Assembly: GCA_016703645.1 (NCBI GenBank)
Contig: JADJBR010000010.1
Coordinates: forward strand, 186,001-250,000
DNA: 64,000 bases
Origin: Zoogloea sp.
Lineage (GTDB): Bacteria > Pseudomonadota > Gammaproteobacteria > Burkholderiales > Rhodocyclaceae
Reading direction: 5' to 3'
Below are positions 52,512 to 64,000 of this stretch, piece by piece. The notes under the pieces were generated by a model. The model was not told the origin of the DNA. It saw only the letters and a program-made list of their open reading frames with translations, and ran no database searches. The position numbers and the translations under genes were made by a program. Each line of letters starts with the position of its first letter. Position 1 is the stretch's first letter.

Positions 52512-52871
52512 ATGCCCATCCGCCGTCCTTCCGCTTCCGTCCTGCGTGGCTGCTTTGTGCTGGCCCTGGTAATCATCTTCATCCTGGCGATGATCCCCAT
52601 GGCCGTGGTGCCTGAAGTCGTTTCCTTTCAGGACAAGCTCCACCACACCGCGGCATTTGCCGTGCTGATGCTGCTGGGCCGAGGCGGCTGGCCCGCCCGG
52701 ACGACCGCGCTGGTGGTCGGGCTGATCGGCTACGGCGTCCTGATCGAAGTCTGCCAGCACCTCCTCACGGCCAACCGGGTGGGAGAGTTTCGTGATGTGG
52801 TGGCCGACAGCCTGGGCGTCGCCATCGGCTGGCTGCTTGGCCGGTCATCTGCACTGCGCTGGCAATGCTGA
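52512..52871 (+). CDS. VanZ-family membrane protein
   Basis: 119 residues with four membrane helices and the family pattern FQDKLHHTAAFAVLMLLGR ... IEVCQHLLTANRVGEFRDVVADSLGVAIGWLLG. VanZ-like proteins affect glycopeptide sensitivity in Gram-positives; the role in proteobacteria is unknown. ATG 52512 is chosen over an upstream start that overlaps the channel gene. Confidence 0.85.
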   Translation: MPIRRPSASVLRGCFVLALVIIFILAMIPMAVVPEVVSFQDKLHHTAAFAVLMLLGRGGWPARTTALVVGLIGYGVLIEVCQHLLTANRVGEFRDVVADSLGVAIGWLLGRSSALRWQC

Positions 52872-52886
52872 GGCGCCACCCATGAA

Positions 52887-52910
52887 AAGGGCTGCCCGCA
52901 GGCAGCCCTT
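52887..52910. terminator. Terminator between vanZ-like and DUF2322 genes
   Basis: AAGGGCTGCC / GGCAGCCCTT, ten-base perfect arms around CGCA, preceded by an A-run on one side, so it also ends the minus-strand purB operon. Confidence 0.7.
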
Positions 52911-52957
52911 CAAGTTTCACCCGGGCGGCTAGCCGCCCCGGCCGTCGCCACGCAATT

Positions 52958-53275
52958 TCAGGCGGCAAACACGTGCTTCACGCGCAGGGTTTCCCCCCGC
53001 TCCACCAGCCCGATCAGACGGTCGATGTTGGGGTGCTTGCCCGGGTTGAGACGGGCATCCTCGCTGTGTTCGGCATAGATCTCGATGCCCTGGGTGGCGG
53101 CCTCGGGGGTGATCGCCCCGTGGATCTGCCCCAGGTGGTTGTACACCGCCAGCGAACCGGCCTGACCCGGCTTGTTCTCGATGGTGGCCACCACCTCTCC
53201 AGCGGCATTGGTGAGCTGGATGGAAGCCAGGTGGGACACGCCCGGCAGGGTCTTGAGCTTGTCGGCAAAGGCCAT
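52958..53275 (-). CDS. DUF2322-family protein
   Basis: 105-residue soluble protein (MAFADKLKTLPGVSHLASIQLTNAAGEVVATIENKPG ... NPGKHPNIDRLIGLVERGETLRVKHVFAA). I recognise it as the DUF2322 family of betaproteobacteria, function unknown. It lies 23 bases after purB in the same operon. Confidence 0.8.
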   Translation of the reverse strand: MAFADKLKTLPGVSHLASIQLTNAAGEVVATIENKPGQAGSLAVYNHLGQIHGAITPEAATQGIEIYAEHSEDARLNPGKHPNIDRLIGLVERGETLRVKHVFAA

Positions 53276-53298
53276 TCGATCTTCTCCTGTCAGGGCAC

Positions 53299-54705
<1,407 letters not shown>

Positions 54706-54770
54706 TTACCGTCTTGGAGGTCCGTTCGCCGATGATAAAATCCGGGCTCCCCCAACAGCAGCACCTCATC

Positions 54771-55301
54771 ATGAGCAAAGGTTCACAACAACTCGAACGC
54801 TTCATCTTCTGGAGTCGCTGGCTCCAGGCCCCCCTGTACCTCGGGCTGATCGTTGCCCAGGGTATCTATGTCTATCTCTTCATGGCCGAACTCGGCCACC
54901 TGATCGCCTCGGTCTTCGAGTCCGGCGGCCACATCAGTGAAACCGAGACCATGCTGGTGGTCCTCGGCCTGATCGACGTGGTGATGATCGCCAACCTGCT
55001 GATCATGGTGATCATCGGCGGCTACGAGACCTTCGTCTCCCGCCTGGAGCTACAGGACCACCCGGACCAGCCGGAATGGCTGTCCCATGTGAACGCCGGT
55101 GTGCTCAAGATCAAGCTGTCCACCGCCATCATCGGCATCTCCTCGATCCACCTGCTGAAGACCTTCATCAATGCCGCCAACCTGGCCGAGCACACGATCA
55201 TGTGGCAGGTGATCATCCATGTGGTGTTCCTGGTCTCGGCCCTCGCCATGGCGATGGTGGACAAGATGATGAACCAGACCGTTTTGCTGTCAAAACACTA
55301 A
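54771..55301 (+). CDS. YqhA/UPF0114-family inner-membrane protein
   Basis: 176 residues with four membrane segments. The family motifs are [45 protein letters not shown] and [21 protein letters not shown]. Function uncertain; relatives are described as small membrane proteins. ATG 54771 begins the conserved part. 18 bases before the fumarase gene, so probably cotranscribed. Confidence 0.88.
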   Translation: MSKGSQQLERFIFWSRWLQAPLYLGLIVAQGIYVYLFMAELGHLIASVFESGGHISETETMLVVLGLIDVVMIANLLIMVIIGGYETFVSRLELQDHPDQPEWLSHVNAGVLKIKLSTAIIGISSIHLLKTFINAANLAEHTIMWQVIIHVVFLVSALAMAMVDKMMNQTVLLSKH

Positions 55302-55319
55302 AGAGAGGGAGCTTCACCC

Positions 55320-56855
55320 ATGACCGCCATCAAACAGGAAGACCTGATCCAGTCCGTCGCAGACGCCTTCCAGTACATCAGCTACTACCACCCGCTCGAT
55401 TACATCAAGGCCCTGGGTGAAGCCTACGAGCGCGAGGAGTCCCCCGCCGCCAAGGACGCCATCGCCCAGATCCTGACCAACTCGCGCATGTCTGCCGAGG
55501 GCCACCGCCCGATCTGCCAGGACACGGGCATCGGCATGGTGTTCATCAAGGTGGGCATGCAGGTCACCTGGCCGGACGCCACCATGAGCGTCCAGCAGAT
55601 GATCGACGAAGGCGTGCGTCGCGCCTACGGCAACCCGGACAACCCCCTGCGCGCCTCGGTGCTGGCCGACCCGGCCGGCGCCCGCAAGAACACCAAGGAC
55701 AACACCCCGGCGGTGGTCCACTTCGAGCTTGTTCCGGGCCACCACGTAGAAGTGATCTGCGCGGCCAAGGGCGGCGGTTCCGAAGCCAAGTCCAAGTTCG
55801 CCATGCTCAACCCCTCCGACGACCTGGTGGACTGGGTGCTCAAGAAGATCCCCGAGATGGGCGCCGGCTGGTGCCCCCCGGGCATCATCGGCATCGGCAT
55901 CGGCGGCACGCCCGAGAAGGCCATGCTGCTGGCCAAGGAATCCATCATGGCGCCGGTGGACATCCATGAACTGAAGGCCAAGGCCGCTACCGGAGCCAAG
56001 CTGACCCGCCCGGAAGAGCTGCGCCTTGAGCTGATGGAAAAGATCAACGCCCTCGGCGTTGGCGCGCAAGGCCTCGGCGGCCTGACCACCGTGCTCGACG
56101 TGAAAGTGCTCGATTACCCCTGCCACGCCGCCAACCTGCCGGTGGCCCTGGTGCCCAACTGCGCCGCCACCCGCCACTGCCACTTCCACCTGGACGGCTC
56201 CGGCCCGGCCAAGATCGAGCCGCCGAAGCTGGAAGACTGGCCCGCCGTCACCTGGACGCCGGATCTCAAGTCCGCCACCCAGGTCGACCTGAACACCCTG
56301 ACCAAGGAACAGGTTGCGGCCTGGAAGCCGGGCCAGAAGCTGCTCCTCAACGGCAAGATGCTCACCGGCCGCGACGCCGCCCACAAGCGCATCGCCGACA
56401 TGTTGGCCAAGGGCGAAAAGCTGCCCGTCGATTTCACCAACCGCGTGATCTACTACGTCGGCCCGGTGGATCCGGTGCGTGACGAGGTGGTCGGACCGGC
56501 TGGCCCCACCACCGGCACCCGCATGGACAAGTTCACCCGCATGATGCTCGAGCAGACCGGCCTAATCTCGATGATCGGCAAGTCCGAGCGCGGCCCCGTG
56601 GCCATCGAGGCCATCAAGGACAACAAGTCGGCTTACCTGATGGCCGTCGGCGGCGCCGCCTACCTGGTGGCCAAGGCCATCAAGTCGGCGAAGGTCGTCG
56701 GCTTTGCCGACCTGGGCATGGAAGCCATCTACGAGTTCGACGTGGAGAACATGCCCGTCACCGTGGCCGTGGATTCCGCAGGCACCAGCGTGCACAACAC
56801 CGGCCCGAAGGAATGGCAAGCCAAGATCGGCAAGATCCCGGTCACCGTGGCCTGA
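55320..56855 (+). CDS. Fumarate hydratase, class I (iron-sulfur)
   Basis: Interconverts fumarate and malate in the TCA cycle using an oxygen-labile [4Fe-4S] cluster. 511 residues. Cluster-type cysteines are seen in GHRPICQDTGIGMVF and LVPNCAATRHCHF. The N-terminal alpha part ends at about residue 290, and the beta part starts with the TPDLKSATQVDLNTLTKEQV region and contains NGKMLTGRDAAHKRIADML. Ribosome site GAGGG. Complements the aspartase/symporter genes elsewhere in the window. Confidence 0.95.
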   Translation: MTAIKQEDLIQSVADAFQYISYYHPLDYIKALGEAYEREESPAAKDAIAQILTNSRMSAEGHRPICQDTGIGMVFIKVGMQVTWPDATMSVQQMIDEGVRRAYGNPDNPLRASVLADPAGARKNTKDNTPAVVHFELVPGHHVEVICAAKGGGSEAKSKFAMLNPSDDLVDWVLKKIPEMGAGWCPPGIIGIGIGGTPEKAMLLAKESIMAPVDIHELKAKAATGAKLTRPEELRLELMEKINALGVGAQGLGGLTTVLDVKVLDYPCHAANLPVALVPNCAATRHCHFHLDGSGPAKIEPPKLEDWPAVTWTPDLKSATQVDLNTLTKEQVAAWKPGQKLLLNGKMLTGRDAAHKRIADMLAKGEKLPVDFTNRVIYYVGPVDPVRDEVVGPAGPTTGTRMDKFTRMMLEQTGLISMIGKSERGPVAIEAIKDNKSAYLMAVGGAAYLVAKAIKSAKVVGFADLGMEAIYEFDVENMPVTVAVDSAGTSVHNTGPKEWQAKIGKIPVTVA

Positions 56856-56876
56856 TCTCCGGCAAGCGCAGCAAGG

Positions 56877-56901
56877 AACCCGGCCTCGTGCCGGGTTTTT
56901 T
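56877..56901 (+). terminator. Terminator after fumarase
   Basis: AACCCGGC / GCCGGGTT, eight-base stem with five-base loop, followed by TTTTT, 21 bases past the stop. Confidence 0.8.
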
Positions 56902-56924
56902 CATCTTCTCCGCCCTCCACCGCC

Positions 56925-57698
56925 ATGTTTCGCAAACTGCGCATCGCGATCCTGCTGTTCATCCTCGCCACGGTGGCCGTCGGTGCGTGGCGCAGCAACG
57001 CCCGGGCCACCGACTGGAAGAACACCCTCCACGTGACCCTGTACCCCATTGCCGCCGACAGCTCGCCGGTCACCCGGCGGGCCGTCACGGCGGCCCGCCC
57101 CGATGACTTCGCGCCCATCGGCGAGTGGTTGGAGGAACAAGTCCAGCGCCATGGCCGCGCCCTGCAGCAACCACTGGCCGTCAATGTGGCACCGCCCCTC
57201 GATGCGTTGCCACCTTCCTTTCCAGCGGAGGGAAACGCCCTGTCGATCGGCTGGTGGAGCCTGCATTTGCGCTGGTGGGCCTGGCGTCATGACGCGGCGC
57301 CGGGGCCACGGCCCCAGATCCGTTTGTTCGTGCTCTATCACGACCCGGCCCTCAGCCCCCACCTGGATCATTCCCTTGGCCTGCGCAAGGGAATGATCGG
57401 CGTGATCAAGGTGTTTGCAGACCGCCACGAGCATCAACGCAACTTAGTGATCATCGCCCACGAACTGCTCCACACCCTGGGCGCGAGCGACAAGTACGAC
57501 CTGCGCAGCAACCAGCCGGTCTTCCCCGATGGCTACGCCGAGCCCGAACGGCAACCGCGCCACCCCCAACGCCTCGCCGAGATCATGGCCGGGCGGATTC
57601 CCCTCAGCGAAGAGCGGGCAGAAGTCCCCGGGCACCTGGGCCGATCCGTGATCGGCCCCGCCACGGCGGCCGAGATCGGGCTGGTGCCGGCGCACTGA
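56925..57698 (+). CDS. Exported zinc-metalloprotease-like protein
   Basis: 257 residues. An N-terminal hydrophobic signal or anchor (LRIAILLFILATVAVGAW) is followed by a domain with the zinc motif HELLHTLGASDKYD (His179, Glu180, His183, with the Gly and Asp of the extended metzincin-like pattern). No further family could be named. There is no ribosome site before ATG 56925, 23 bases after the terminator, so it may use a short leader. Possibly a periplasmic protease or a peptidase-like sensor; enzymatic activity is inferred from the motif alone. Confidence 0.78.
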   Translation: MFRKLRIAILLFILATVAVGAWRSNARATDWKNTLHVTLYPIAADSSPVTRRAVTAARPDDFAPIGEWLEEQVQRHGRALQQPLAVNVAPPLDALPPSFPAEGNALSIGWWSLHLRWWAWRHDAAPGPRPQIRLFVLYHDPALSPHLDHSLGLRKGMIGVIKVFADRHEHQRNLVIIAHELLHTLGASDKYDLRSNQPVFPDGYAEPERQPRHPQRLAEIMAGRIPLSEERAEVPGHLGRSVIGPATAAEIGLVPAH

Positions 57699-57705
57699 CC
57701 ACCGG

Positions 57706-58014
57706 TCAGAACTTGCCGGGCCTTAGCACTTCGACATCGATCACGAAGACTACGATGCCGTAGTCGGCATAGAAGCGCGCCTGCAACATCTCCACCAGTC
57801 GCTCGGCCACCCCCACGTCGCACAGGACTTCGATGCGGATGTTCGAGGACGCCCGCCAGGCCCCGTCCCGCACGCCCCGGGCGCCCTGCCCCCGGGCCTC
57901 GGTGAGGGTGTAGCCGTGGGCCCCCTGGCGGGCCAACTCCGGCAACAGCAAGGTTTCAAGCTCCGCCTCGCACACGATGGTGACGAGTTTTCTGCCGGTC
58001 AGCGCGGGACTCAT
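57706..58014 (-). CDS. sbtB: PII-like protein SbtB
   Basis: 102-residue ferredoxin-fold signal protein of the PII superfamily, expected to bind adenyl nucleotides and to gate SbtA. The core KLVTIVCEAELETLLLPELARQGAHGYTLTEARG and NIRIEVLCDVGVAERLVEMLQARFYADYGIVVFVIDVEVLR is clear. The cyanobacterial C-terminal CGPxGC loop is absent; the protein ends RPGKF. Starts inside the sbtA stop (ATGA overlap). Confidence 0.88.
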   Translation of the reverse strand: MSPALTGRKLVTIVCEAELETLLLPELARQGAHGYTLTEARGQGARGVRDGAWRASSNIRIEVLCDVGVAERLVEMLQARFYADYGIVVFVIDVEVLRPGKF

Positions 58015-58955
58015 GTCAGGACTCCGTTGAGGCGAAACGCCAGCCAGTGATACAGGGGAATGCCAGCGATCAGGTTGAAGGGAAAGGTGATGCCCAGCGA
58101 CGCCCCGATGGACAGGGCCGGGTTGGCCTCCGGCACGGCAATGCGCATGGCGGCAGGCGCGGCGATGTACGAGGCGCTGGCGTACAGGGTGGCGAGCAGC
58201 ACGGCATTGCCCACAGAGAAGCCCAGCAGACTCGCCGTGACGATACCCAGAAGCCCGGCGCAGACCGGCGCGACGACAGCAAAGACCACCAGGAAGGGCC
58301 CCGCCCTCCGCAGATCAGCCAGCCGCCCCGCCGCCACCAGCCCCATTTCCAGCAGGAAGAAAGCCAGCATGCCCTTGAACAGGTCGAAGAATACCCTGTC
58401 CAGCGGACGGATACCCTCAGGCCCCGCCAACCAGCCTATCAGCAGCCCCCCCGCCAGCAGGATGATGCTCTTGCCGGCCAGCACCTCGTGCAGCAAGGTG
58501 CCCCAGCTCACCTGACCCTGACCACGGCGGGCCAGGAAAACCCCCACGAGCAGCGCGGGCAACTCCAGCAGGGCGAGGAAAACGGTCATATAGCCATCCG
58601 CCGCAACGCTACGGCTGGCCAGAAAGCTACTCGCCACCGCAAAGGTCACCACGCTGACCGAACCGTAGTGGGCCGCGATGGACGCCGCATCGGCGCGCGG
58701 CAGCCGCCCCACCCGGAGCAGTACCGGGAAACAGGCCAGGGGAATCAGCATGGCCACGCTCACCACCACCAGGGCGGGCAAGGCGAGATCCAGCACATCG
58801 TGGCGGGCCAGTTCAACGCCGCCCTTCAGGCCGATGGCCAGCAGGAGAAAAATGCTCAAGGCCTCGTAAACGACCCCCGGAATCTTAAGATCCGAGCGCA
58901 GGAGGCCGGCCGACAGGCCAAGCAGGAAGAAGAGAATGACGGGCTCGAATTGCAT
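58011..58955 (-). CDS. sbtA: SbtA-family sodium-dependent bicarbonate transporter
   Basis: 314 residues with about ten membrane helices in two inverted halves. Opening MQFEPVILFFLLGLSAGLLRSDLKIPGVVYEALSIFLLLAIGLKGGVEL, and AAHYGSVSVVTFAVASSFL and LYASASYIAAPAAMRIAVPEANPALSIGASLGITFPFN further in, are SbtA signatures. Imports bicarbonate (or, in non-phototrophs, perhaps another small anion). ATG 58955 has AGGTGA. Operon with the TerB-like gene and sbtB, divergent from a CbbR-like regulator. Confidence 0.9.
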   Translation of the reverse strand: MQFEPVILFFLLGLSAGLLRSDLKIPGVVYEALSIFLLLAIGLKGGVELARHDVLDLALPALVVVSVAMLIPLACFPVLLRVGRLPRADAASIAAHYGSVSVVTFAVASSFLASRSVAADGYMTVFLALLELPALLVGVFLARRGQGQVSWGTLLHEVLAGKSIILLAGGLLIGWLAGPEGIRPLDRVFFDLFKGMLAFFLLEMGLVAAGRLADLRRAGPFLVVFAVVAPVCAGLLGIVTASLLGFSVGNAVLLATLYASASYIAAPAAMRIAVPEANPALSIGASLGITFPFNLIAGIPLYHWLAFRLNGVLT

Positions 58956-59003
58956 GAGTTTCACCTGTAATGCCGGCAGCCGCGAAGCCACCGGCATGCA
59001 CGG

Positions 59004-59438
59004 TCAATGTCGGTGGCCGGTGCCGGCCGGTGCCGTGTCCGCCACATCCTTGAGGGTGAGGTCCCAGTCCTTCAGCGCGCGGGAGACCAGCAAGGCTTCT
59101 CCGCCCTCGAGACTGCCATCGGCATTGACGATGTCGAGCACGGCCCGCAACAGACGACGTCGGAGTACAGGATCCTGCACCTCTGCCAGGAGCGCGCCCA
59201 CCGTCTCGCCGTTGAGTACCAACTGGCCGGACGCGGTACGCACCGCGCTCATCAACAGATCGTCGCAGAACTCGTGCATGACCCGGTCGAAGTCGTCCTC
59301 GCCAAGGCCGAGCCGGCCAAGCAGATCCCGCTGCTGCAGGATGGACAACTCCGTGGCATCGATGGCCCCGTCAGCCATCAGCGCAAGGGCGAGCACGCGA
59401 GCAGTGGCCTGGGGGCTGTCGGAAGGGTAGTGGCGCAT
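59004..59438 (-). CDS. TerB-like small helical protein
   Basis: 144 residues from ATG 59438 (AGGAG upstream). Alpha-helical, with two acidic TerB-type turns, MADGAIDATELSILQQ and VNADGSLEGGEALLVSRAL, that could bind metal. Resembles the TerB/tellurite-resistance-like superfamily but is distant. First gene of the sbtAB operon, which is unusual company and suggests a role in that system. Confidence 0.7.
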   Translation of the reverse strand: MRHYPSDSPQATARVLALALMADGAIDATELSILQQRDLLGRLGLGEDDFDRVMHEFCDDLLMSAVRTASGQLVLNGETVGALLAEVQDPVLRRRLLRAVLDIVNADGSLEGGEALLVSRALKDWDLTLKDVADTAPAGTGHRH

Positions 59439-59552
59439 TTGGAATCTCCTTGAAATACCCGTGAAGCTCGGGCGGCATCTCAAGAATGAGGGCCTTGCAC
59501 CATAAACTCAAATGAAATAACTTAAGCATCGCCATAAATCGGAACTTATACA

Positions 59553-60491
59553 ATGCCCCGCCGACGCATTACCCTACGCCAGCTCGAAACCTTTTCCACG
59601 GTCGCACACCTGGGCAGTTTCACCCGCGCCGCGGAAGCCCTGCATCTGACCCAACCCGCCGTCTCCATCCAGATCCGTCAGCTTGCGGACACCGTCGGGC
59701 TACCCCTTTTCGATCAGGCCGGCCGCAGCCTGCGCCTGACCGCGGCCGGCGAAGCGCTGCGGGCCACCACGCGCCAGCTCGACGATGTCTGGAACAGCTT
59801 CGAAAGCACCATCGATGCCCTGCGTGGCCTCAAGCGCGGCAAGCTGCGGGTTGCCCTGGTCACCACCGCCAAGTACTTCCTGCCCCGCATGCTCGGCGCC
59901 TTCTGCCGACGCTACCCGGACATCACCATCGAACTGGAGATCGCCAACCGGGACCGCATCGTCGAACGCCTGCGCAACAATGAAGACGACCTTTATGTGA
60001 TGTCCTATCCGCCCGAAGACATGGATATCGTTGTCCATCCCTTTCTGGACAACGAACTGGTGGTGCTCGCCCCACAGGATCACTGGGCCGCCGGACGGAA
60101 GGTGAACCTGGCCGATCTGGCGGACGAATCCTTCCTGCTGCGGGAGTCCGGCTCAGGATCACGCCGGGCCATTGATGATTTTGCCCGTCAGGCCGGAATC
60201 AGCCTGAAGGTGCGTCTTGCCCTCGCCAGCAACGAAGCCCTGCTCGAACTGGCGGGAACCGGAATGGGGCTGGCAGTGCTGTCACGGCATGCCCTGGGGG
60301 ACAGACTTGCTGTCGAAGGCCTGGTGGTGGTGGATGTGGAGGGGTTCCCGCTGCATCGTCCGTGGAACCTGGTGCACTTGCGGAACAAGATCCTCCCGGT
60401 ACCGGCGCAGGCCTTCCTGGAAGAAATGCGCCGGTCGTCGGCGGGTCACGCCCACCCAGACACGGAAGATGGCGCAGCGACATTGCGGTAA
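59553..60491 (+). CDS. LysR-family regulator, CbbR/CmpR-like
   Basis: 312 residues. N-terminal HTH LRQLETFSTVAHLGSFTRAAEALHLTQPAVSIQIRQLADTVGLPLFDQAGRSLRLT, and an effector domain with VTTAKYFLPRMLGAFCRRYPDITIELEIANRDRIVERLRNNEDDLYVMSYPPEDMDI. This is the CbbR/CmpR/RbcR pattern for genes of CO2 fixation and bicarbonate uptake. Divergent from the TerB-sbtA-sbtB operon over 114 bases, and therefore its likely regulator. Confidence 0.88.
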   Translation: MPRRRITLRQLETFSTVAHLGSFTRAAEALHLTQPAVSIQIRQLADTVGLPLFDQAGRSLRLTAAGEALRATTRQLDDVWNSFESTIDALRGLKRGKLRVALVTTAKYFLPRMLGAFCRRYPDITIELEIANRDRIVERLRNNEDDLYVMSYPPEDMDIVVHPFLDNELVVLAPQDHWAAGRKVNLADLADESFLLRESGSGSRRAIDDFARQAGISLKVRLALASNEALLELAGTGMGLAVLSRHALGDRLAVEGLVVVDVEGFPLHRPWNLVHLRNKILPVPAQAFLEEMRRSSAGHAHPDTEDGAATLR

Positions 60492-60605
60492 GCACTCACT
60501 TTCATTCATGCCGGGCTGAGCTATCCTCGGAACTCGATCCGCATGCGAGCAGCGCATGCCCCGGGTCGCGAGACTACCGCCCCTCATGCAAGGAAGCCGA
60601 ACAGC

Positions 60606-62030
<1,425 letters not shown>

Positions 62031-62129
62031 CCGCCGACTGTCCGGCCTGCCCGACACCCTGTCCGGGAGGCAAGGCACGATACACCGCAGACACCAAAGA
62101 AAACCCTTATAAATCAATAAGAAATTCTT

Positions 62130-62145
62130 TGGCACGGAACCTGCC
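62130..62145 (+). promoter_or_regulatory. Sigma-54 promoter for permease/CoA-transferase operon
   Basis: TGGCACGGAACCTGCC fits TGGCACG-N4-TTGC with one mismatch and exact GG-N10-GC spacing, 42 bases before the permease start. The matching activator is encoded just upstream. The rest of 62031-62186 shows only the short repeat CTTAT/ATAAG at about 62106-62121. Confidence 0.8.
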
Positions 62146-62186
62146 ATGGTCTCCTCCGCAATCACTTAACGGAGGAGATAAAAACC

Positions 62187-63587
62187 ATGTCATTCCTGAT
62201 CGTACTCGCCTCGCTATGCTTTCTGATGTTCATCGCATACCGGGGTTACAGCGTCATCCTGTTCGCTCCCGTGGCGGCCCTCGGCGCGGTGCTGTTCACC
62301 GACCCGACCCTGGTCGCCCCCATGTTCACGGGCCTCTTCATGGACAAGATGGTCGGCTTCGTGAAGAACTACTTCCCGGTCTTCCTGCTCGGCGCCATCT
62401 TCGGCAAGGTCATTGAGCTCTCCGGCTTCTCGAAGGCCATCGTTTCATCGGTGATCAGGCTGGTCGGCGCCGAGCGGGCCATGCTCTCCATCGTACTGGT
62501 CTGCGCCGTGCTCACCTACGGCGGGGTATCCCTGTTCGTGGTGGTCTTTGCGGTCTATCCGTTTGCCGCCGAGATGTTCCGCCAGGGCGGCATTCCCAAG
62601 CGCCTGATCCCCGGCACCATCGCCCTGGGCGCCTTCTCCTTCACCATGGATTCGCTGCCGGGCACGCCGCAGATCCAGAACGTGATCCCCACCACCTTCT
62701 TCAAGACCAACATCTACGCCGCCCCCACCCTCGGCGTGATCGGCTCGATCTTCATCTTCATTGCGGGCATGGCCTACCTGGAATGGCGCCGCCGCACCGC
62801 CATGGCGGCCGGCGAGGGCTACGGCACCGAGCTGGTCAATGAACCGGAACCCTTCGACGACAAGGAAAAGCTGGCCAACCCCGTGCTGGCCATCCTGCCC
62901 CTGGTGCTGGTGGGTGTCACCAACAAGCTGTTCACCGATCTCATCCCCCAGATCTACGGCAAGAGCCATTCCTTCGTTCCCGCCGTGATCGGCAAGGCCG
63001 CACCGGTGGTGCAGGACGTTTCAAAGATCGCCGCCATTTGGGCGGTTGAGGGTGCGCTGCTGGTGGGCATCCTGACCGTGATGGTGTTTGCCTGGCGCAC
63101 GGTCGCCACGCGCTTCGCGGAGGGCACCAAGGCCGCCGTCGGAGGTGCGCTGCTGGCCTCCATGAACACGGCCTCCGAGTATGGCTTCGGTGCCGTGATT
63201 GCCGCCCTGCCCGGCTTCCTGGTGGTGGCCGATGCCCTCAAGGTGATTCCCAATCCGCTGGTCAATGAGGCCATCACCGTGACCACCCTCGCCGGGATCA
63301 CCGGCTCCGCGTCGGGGGGCGTGGGCATTGCGCTGGCCGCCATGTCGGAGACCTTCATCGCCGCCGCCAACGCGGCGGGCATCCCCCTTGAGGTCCTGCA
63401 CCGGGTGGCATCGATGGCTTCCGGCGGCATGGACACCCTGCCCCACAACGGCGCCGTGATCACCCTGCTGGCCGTCACCGGCCTGACCCACAAGGTCGCC
63501 TACAAGGACATCTTCGCCATCACCCTGATCAAGACGAGCGCGGTCTTCTTCGTGATCGGCACCTACTACGCCACCGGTCTGGTCTGA
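62187..63587 (+). CDS. GntP-family permease
   Basis: 466 residues with about twelve membrane segments. [35 protein letters not shown] and [58 protein letters not shown] are conserved in the branch that carries gluconate, D-3-hydroxybutyrate and related hydroxy acids. Ribosome site GGAGGA. The neighbouring CoA-transferase favours a short-chain carboxylate or hydroxybutyrate as substrate. Confidence 0.9.
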   Translation: MSFLIVLASLCFLMFIAYRGYSVILFAPVAALGAVLFTDPTLVAPMFTGLFMDKMVGFVKNYFPVFLLGAIFGKVIELSGFSKAIVSSVIRLVGAERAMLSIVLVCAVLTYGGVSLFVVVFAVYPFAAEMFRQGGIPKRLIPGTIALGAFSFTMDSLPGTPQIQNVIPTTFFKTNIYAAPTLGVIGSIFIFIAGMAYLEWRRRTAMAAGEGYGTELVNEPEPFDDKEKLANPVLAILPLVLVGVTNKLFTDLIPQIYGKSHSFVPAVIGKAAPVVQDVSKIAAIWAVEGALLVGILTVMVFAWRTVATRFAEGTKAAVGGALLASMNTASEYGFGAVIAALPGFLVVADALKVIPNPLVNEAITVTTLAGITGSASGGVGIALAAMSETFIAAANAAGIPLEVLHRVASMASGGMDTLPHNGAVITLLAVTGLTHKVAYKDIFAITLIKTSAVFFVIGTYYATGLV

Positions 63588-63610
63588 CCCCACCGCCACC
63601 AGGAGCAAGC

Positions 63611-64000
63611 ATGGACACCATGACTCCCCACCCCAGCGGGCAGGGCAAGATCGTCTCGGCCCGGGCCGCCGTCTCGCGCATCCGCAAGGGCAGCACCGTG
63701 GCCACCGGCGGCTTCGTCGGTATCGGCTTTCCCGAAAACATCGCCGTGGCCCTGGAGGCCCTGTACCTGGAAAACCAGGCGCAGGAGCTGCCTCCCCCGG
63801 ACGGCCCGGCCGCCCTGACCCTGGTGTATGCCGCCGGCCAGGGCGATGGCAAGACCCGCGGGCTCAACCACCTGGGCCATGACGGCCTGGTGGCCCGGGT
63901 GATCGGCGGGCACTGGGGGCTGGTGCCCCGCCTGCAGGCCCTGGCCGTGGCCGACCGGGTCGAGGCCTGGAACCTGCCCCAGGGCGTGATCACCCATCTT
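63611..64000 (+). CDS. CoA-transferase, fused-subunit type (3'-truncated by window edge)
   Basis: First 130 residues only. [33 protein letters not shown] is the glycine-rich class I CoA-transferase start. [34 protein letters not shown] and [10 protein letters not shown] are typical of the propionate/acetate CoA-transferase (YdiF-like) group, in which alpha and beta parts are fused. The catalytic Glu would lie beyond the window. It activates the imported acid using acetyl-CoA or a similar donor. Ribosome site AGGAG, 24 bases after the permease. Confidence 0.88.
   Translation, partial: MDTMTPHPSGQGKIVSARAAVSRIRKGSTVATGGFVGIGFPENIAVALEALYLENQAQELPPPDGPAALTLVYAAGQGDGKTRGLNHLGHDGLVARVIGGHWGLVPRLQALAVADRVEAWNLPQGVITHL

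Overview
The window reads as a chromosomal segment of a high-GC betaproteobacterium, most likely Rhodocyclales (the Azospira, Dechloromonas, Azonexus and Zoogloea neighbourhood). Grounds are the gene repertoire (PEP-CTERM proteins, SbtAB, UbiD, the pcm-rhodanese-tolC string, surface-adhesin-E domains), strong C/G third positions, and several sigma-54 promoters. It is mostly core and metabolic chromosome with one large surface and secretion locus and one insertion sequence. No rRNA, tRNA, CRISPR array or prophage was seen.

Layout. 1-4116: transketolase (5' end cut), GAPDH and phosphoglycerate kinase in Calvin/glycolysis order. 4273-5433: a membrane diguanylate cyclase. 5508-22927: a type I secretion (T1SS) surface-protein locus. 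On the minus strand it has a 2622-aa adhesin built of SdrD-B-like modules, a frameshifted PEP-CTERM gene and a TPR protein. Divergently, on the plus strand, it has the ABC exporter, the membrane-fusion protein, a TolC-like protein with an extra C-terminal domain, and a second PEP-CTERM gene. The TPR and TolC-like proteins share the same NTF2-like (Cds6-type) C-terminal domain. A 9-mer, TTTTTTACA, recurs in the AT-rich control regions. The adhesin and the second PEP-CTERM gene each have a good sigma-54 -24/-12 promoter.

23229-35892: an AT-rich orphan membrane protein, UbiD, pcm-rhodanese-tolC, a TetR-controlled RND efflux operon, a MocR-type regulator and an orphan Hpt protein. 35991-39667: an alpha-carbonic anhydrase fused to a surface-adhesin-E domain, and thiC under a TPP riboswitch. 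39668-41868: a long palindromic intergenic repeat interrupted by an IS110/IS1111-type element with 16-bp inverted ends. 41916-46301: a TauE/SafE permease, a LuxR-type pseudo-response regulator, a C4-dicarboxylate symporter and aspartase; the last two form a sigma-54-promoted operon. 46500-48808: an HpaB-family flavoprotein divergent from a TetR regulator. 48876-57698: a TPR-like protein, a K+-channel pair, VanZ-like, DUF2322, purB, YqhA-like, class I fumarase and an exported metalloprotease. 57706-60491: SbtB, SbtA and a TerB-like protein, divergent from a CbbR-like LysR regulator. 60606-64000: a PAS/sigma-54 activator, a sigma-54 promoter, a GntP permease and the start of a CoA-transferase, probably for use of short-chain or hydroxy acids.

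Themes are inorganic-carbon handling (carbonic anhydrase, SbtAB/CbbR, tkt-gap-pgk), C4-dicarboxylate use (aspartase, symporter, fumarase), and a sigma-54/c-di-GMP-flavoured biofilm surface locus. The surface locus is the best candidate for an undescribed system. It also contains two apparent single-base frameshifts that should be checked against reads.
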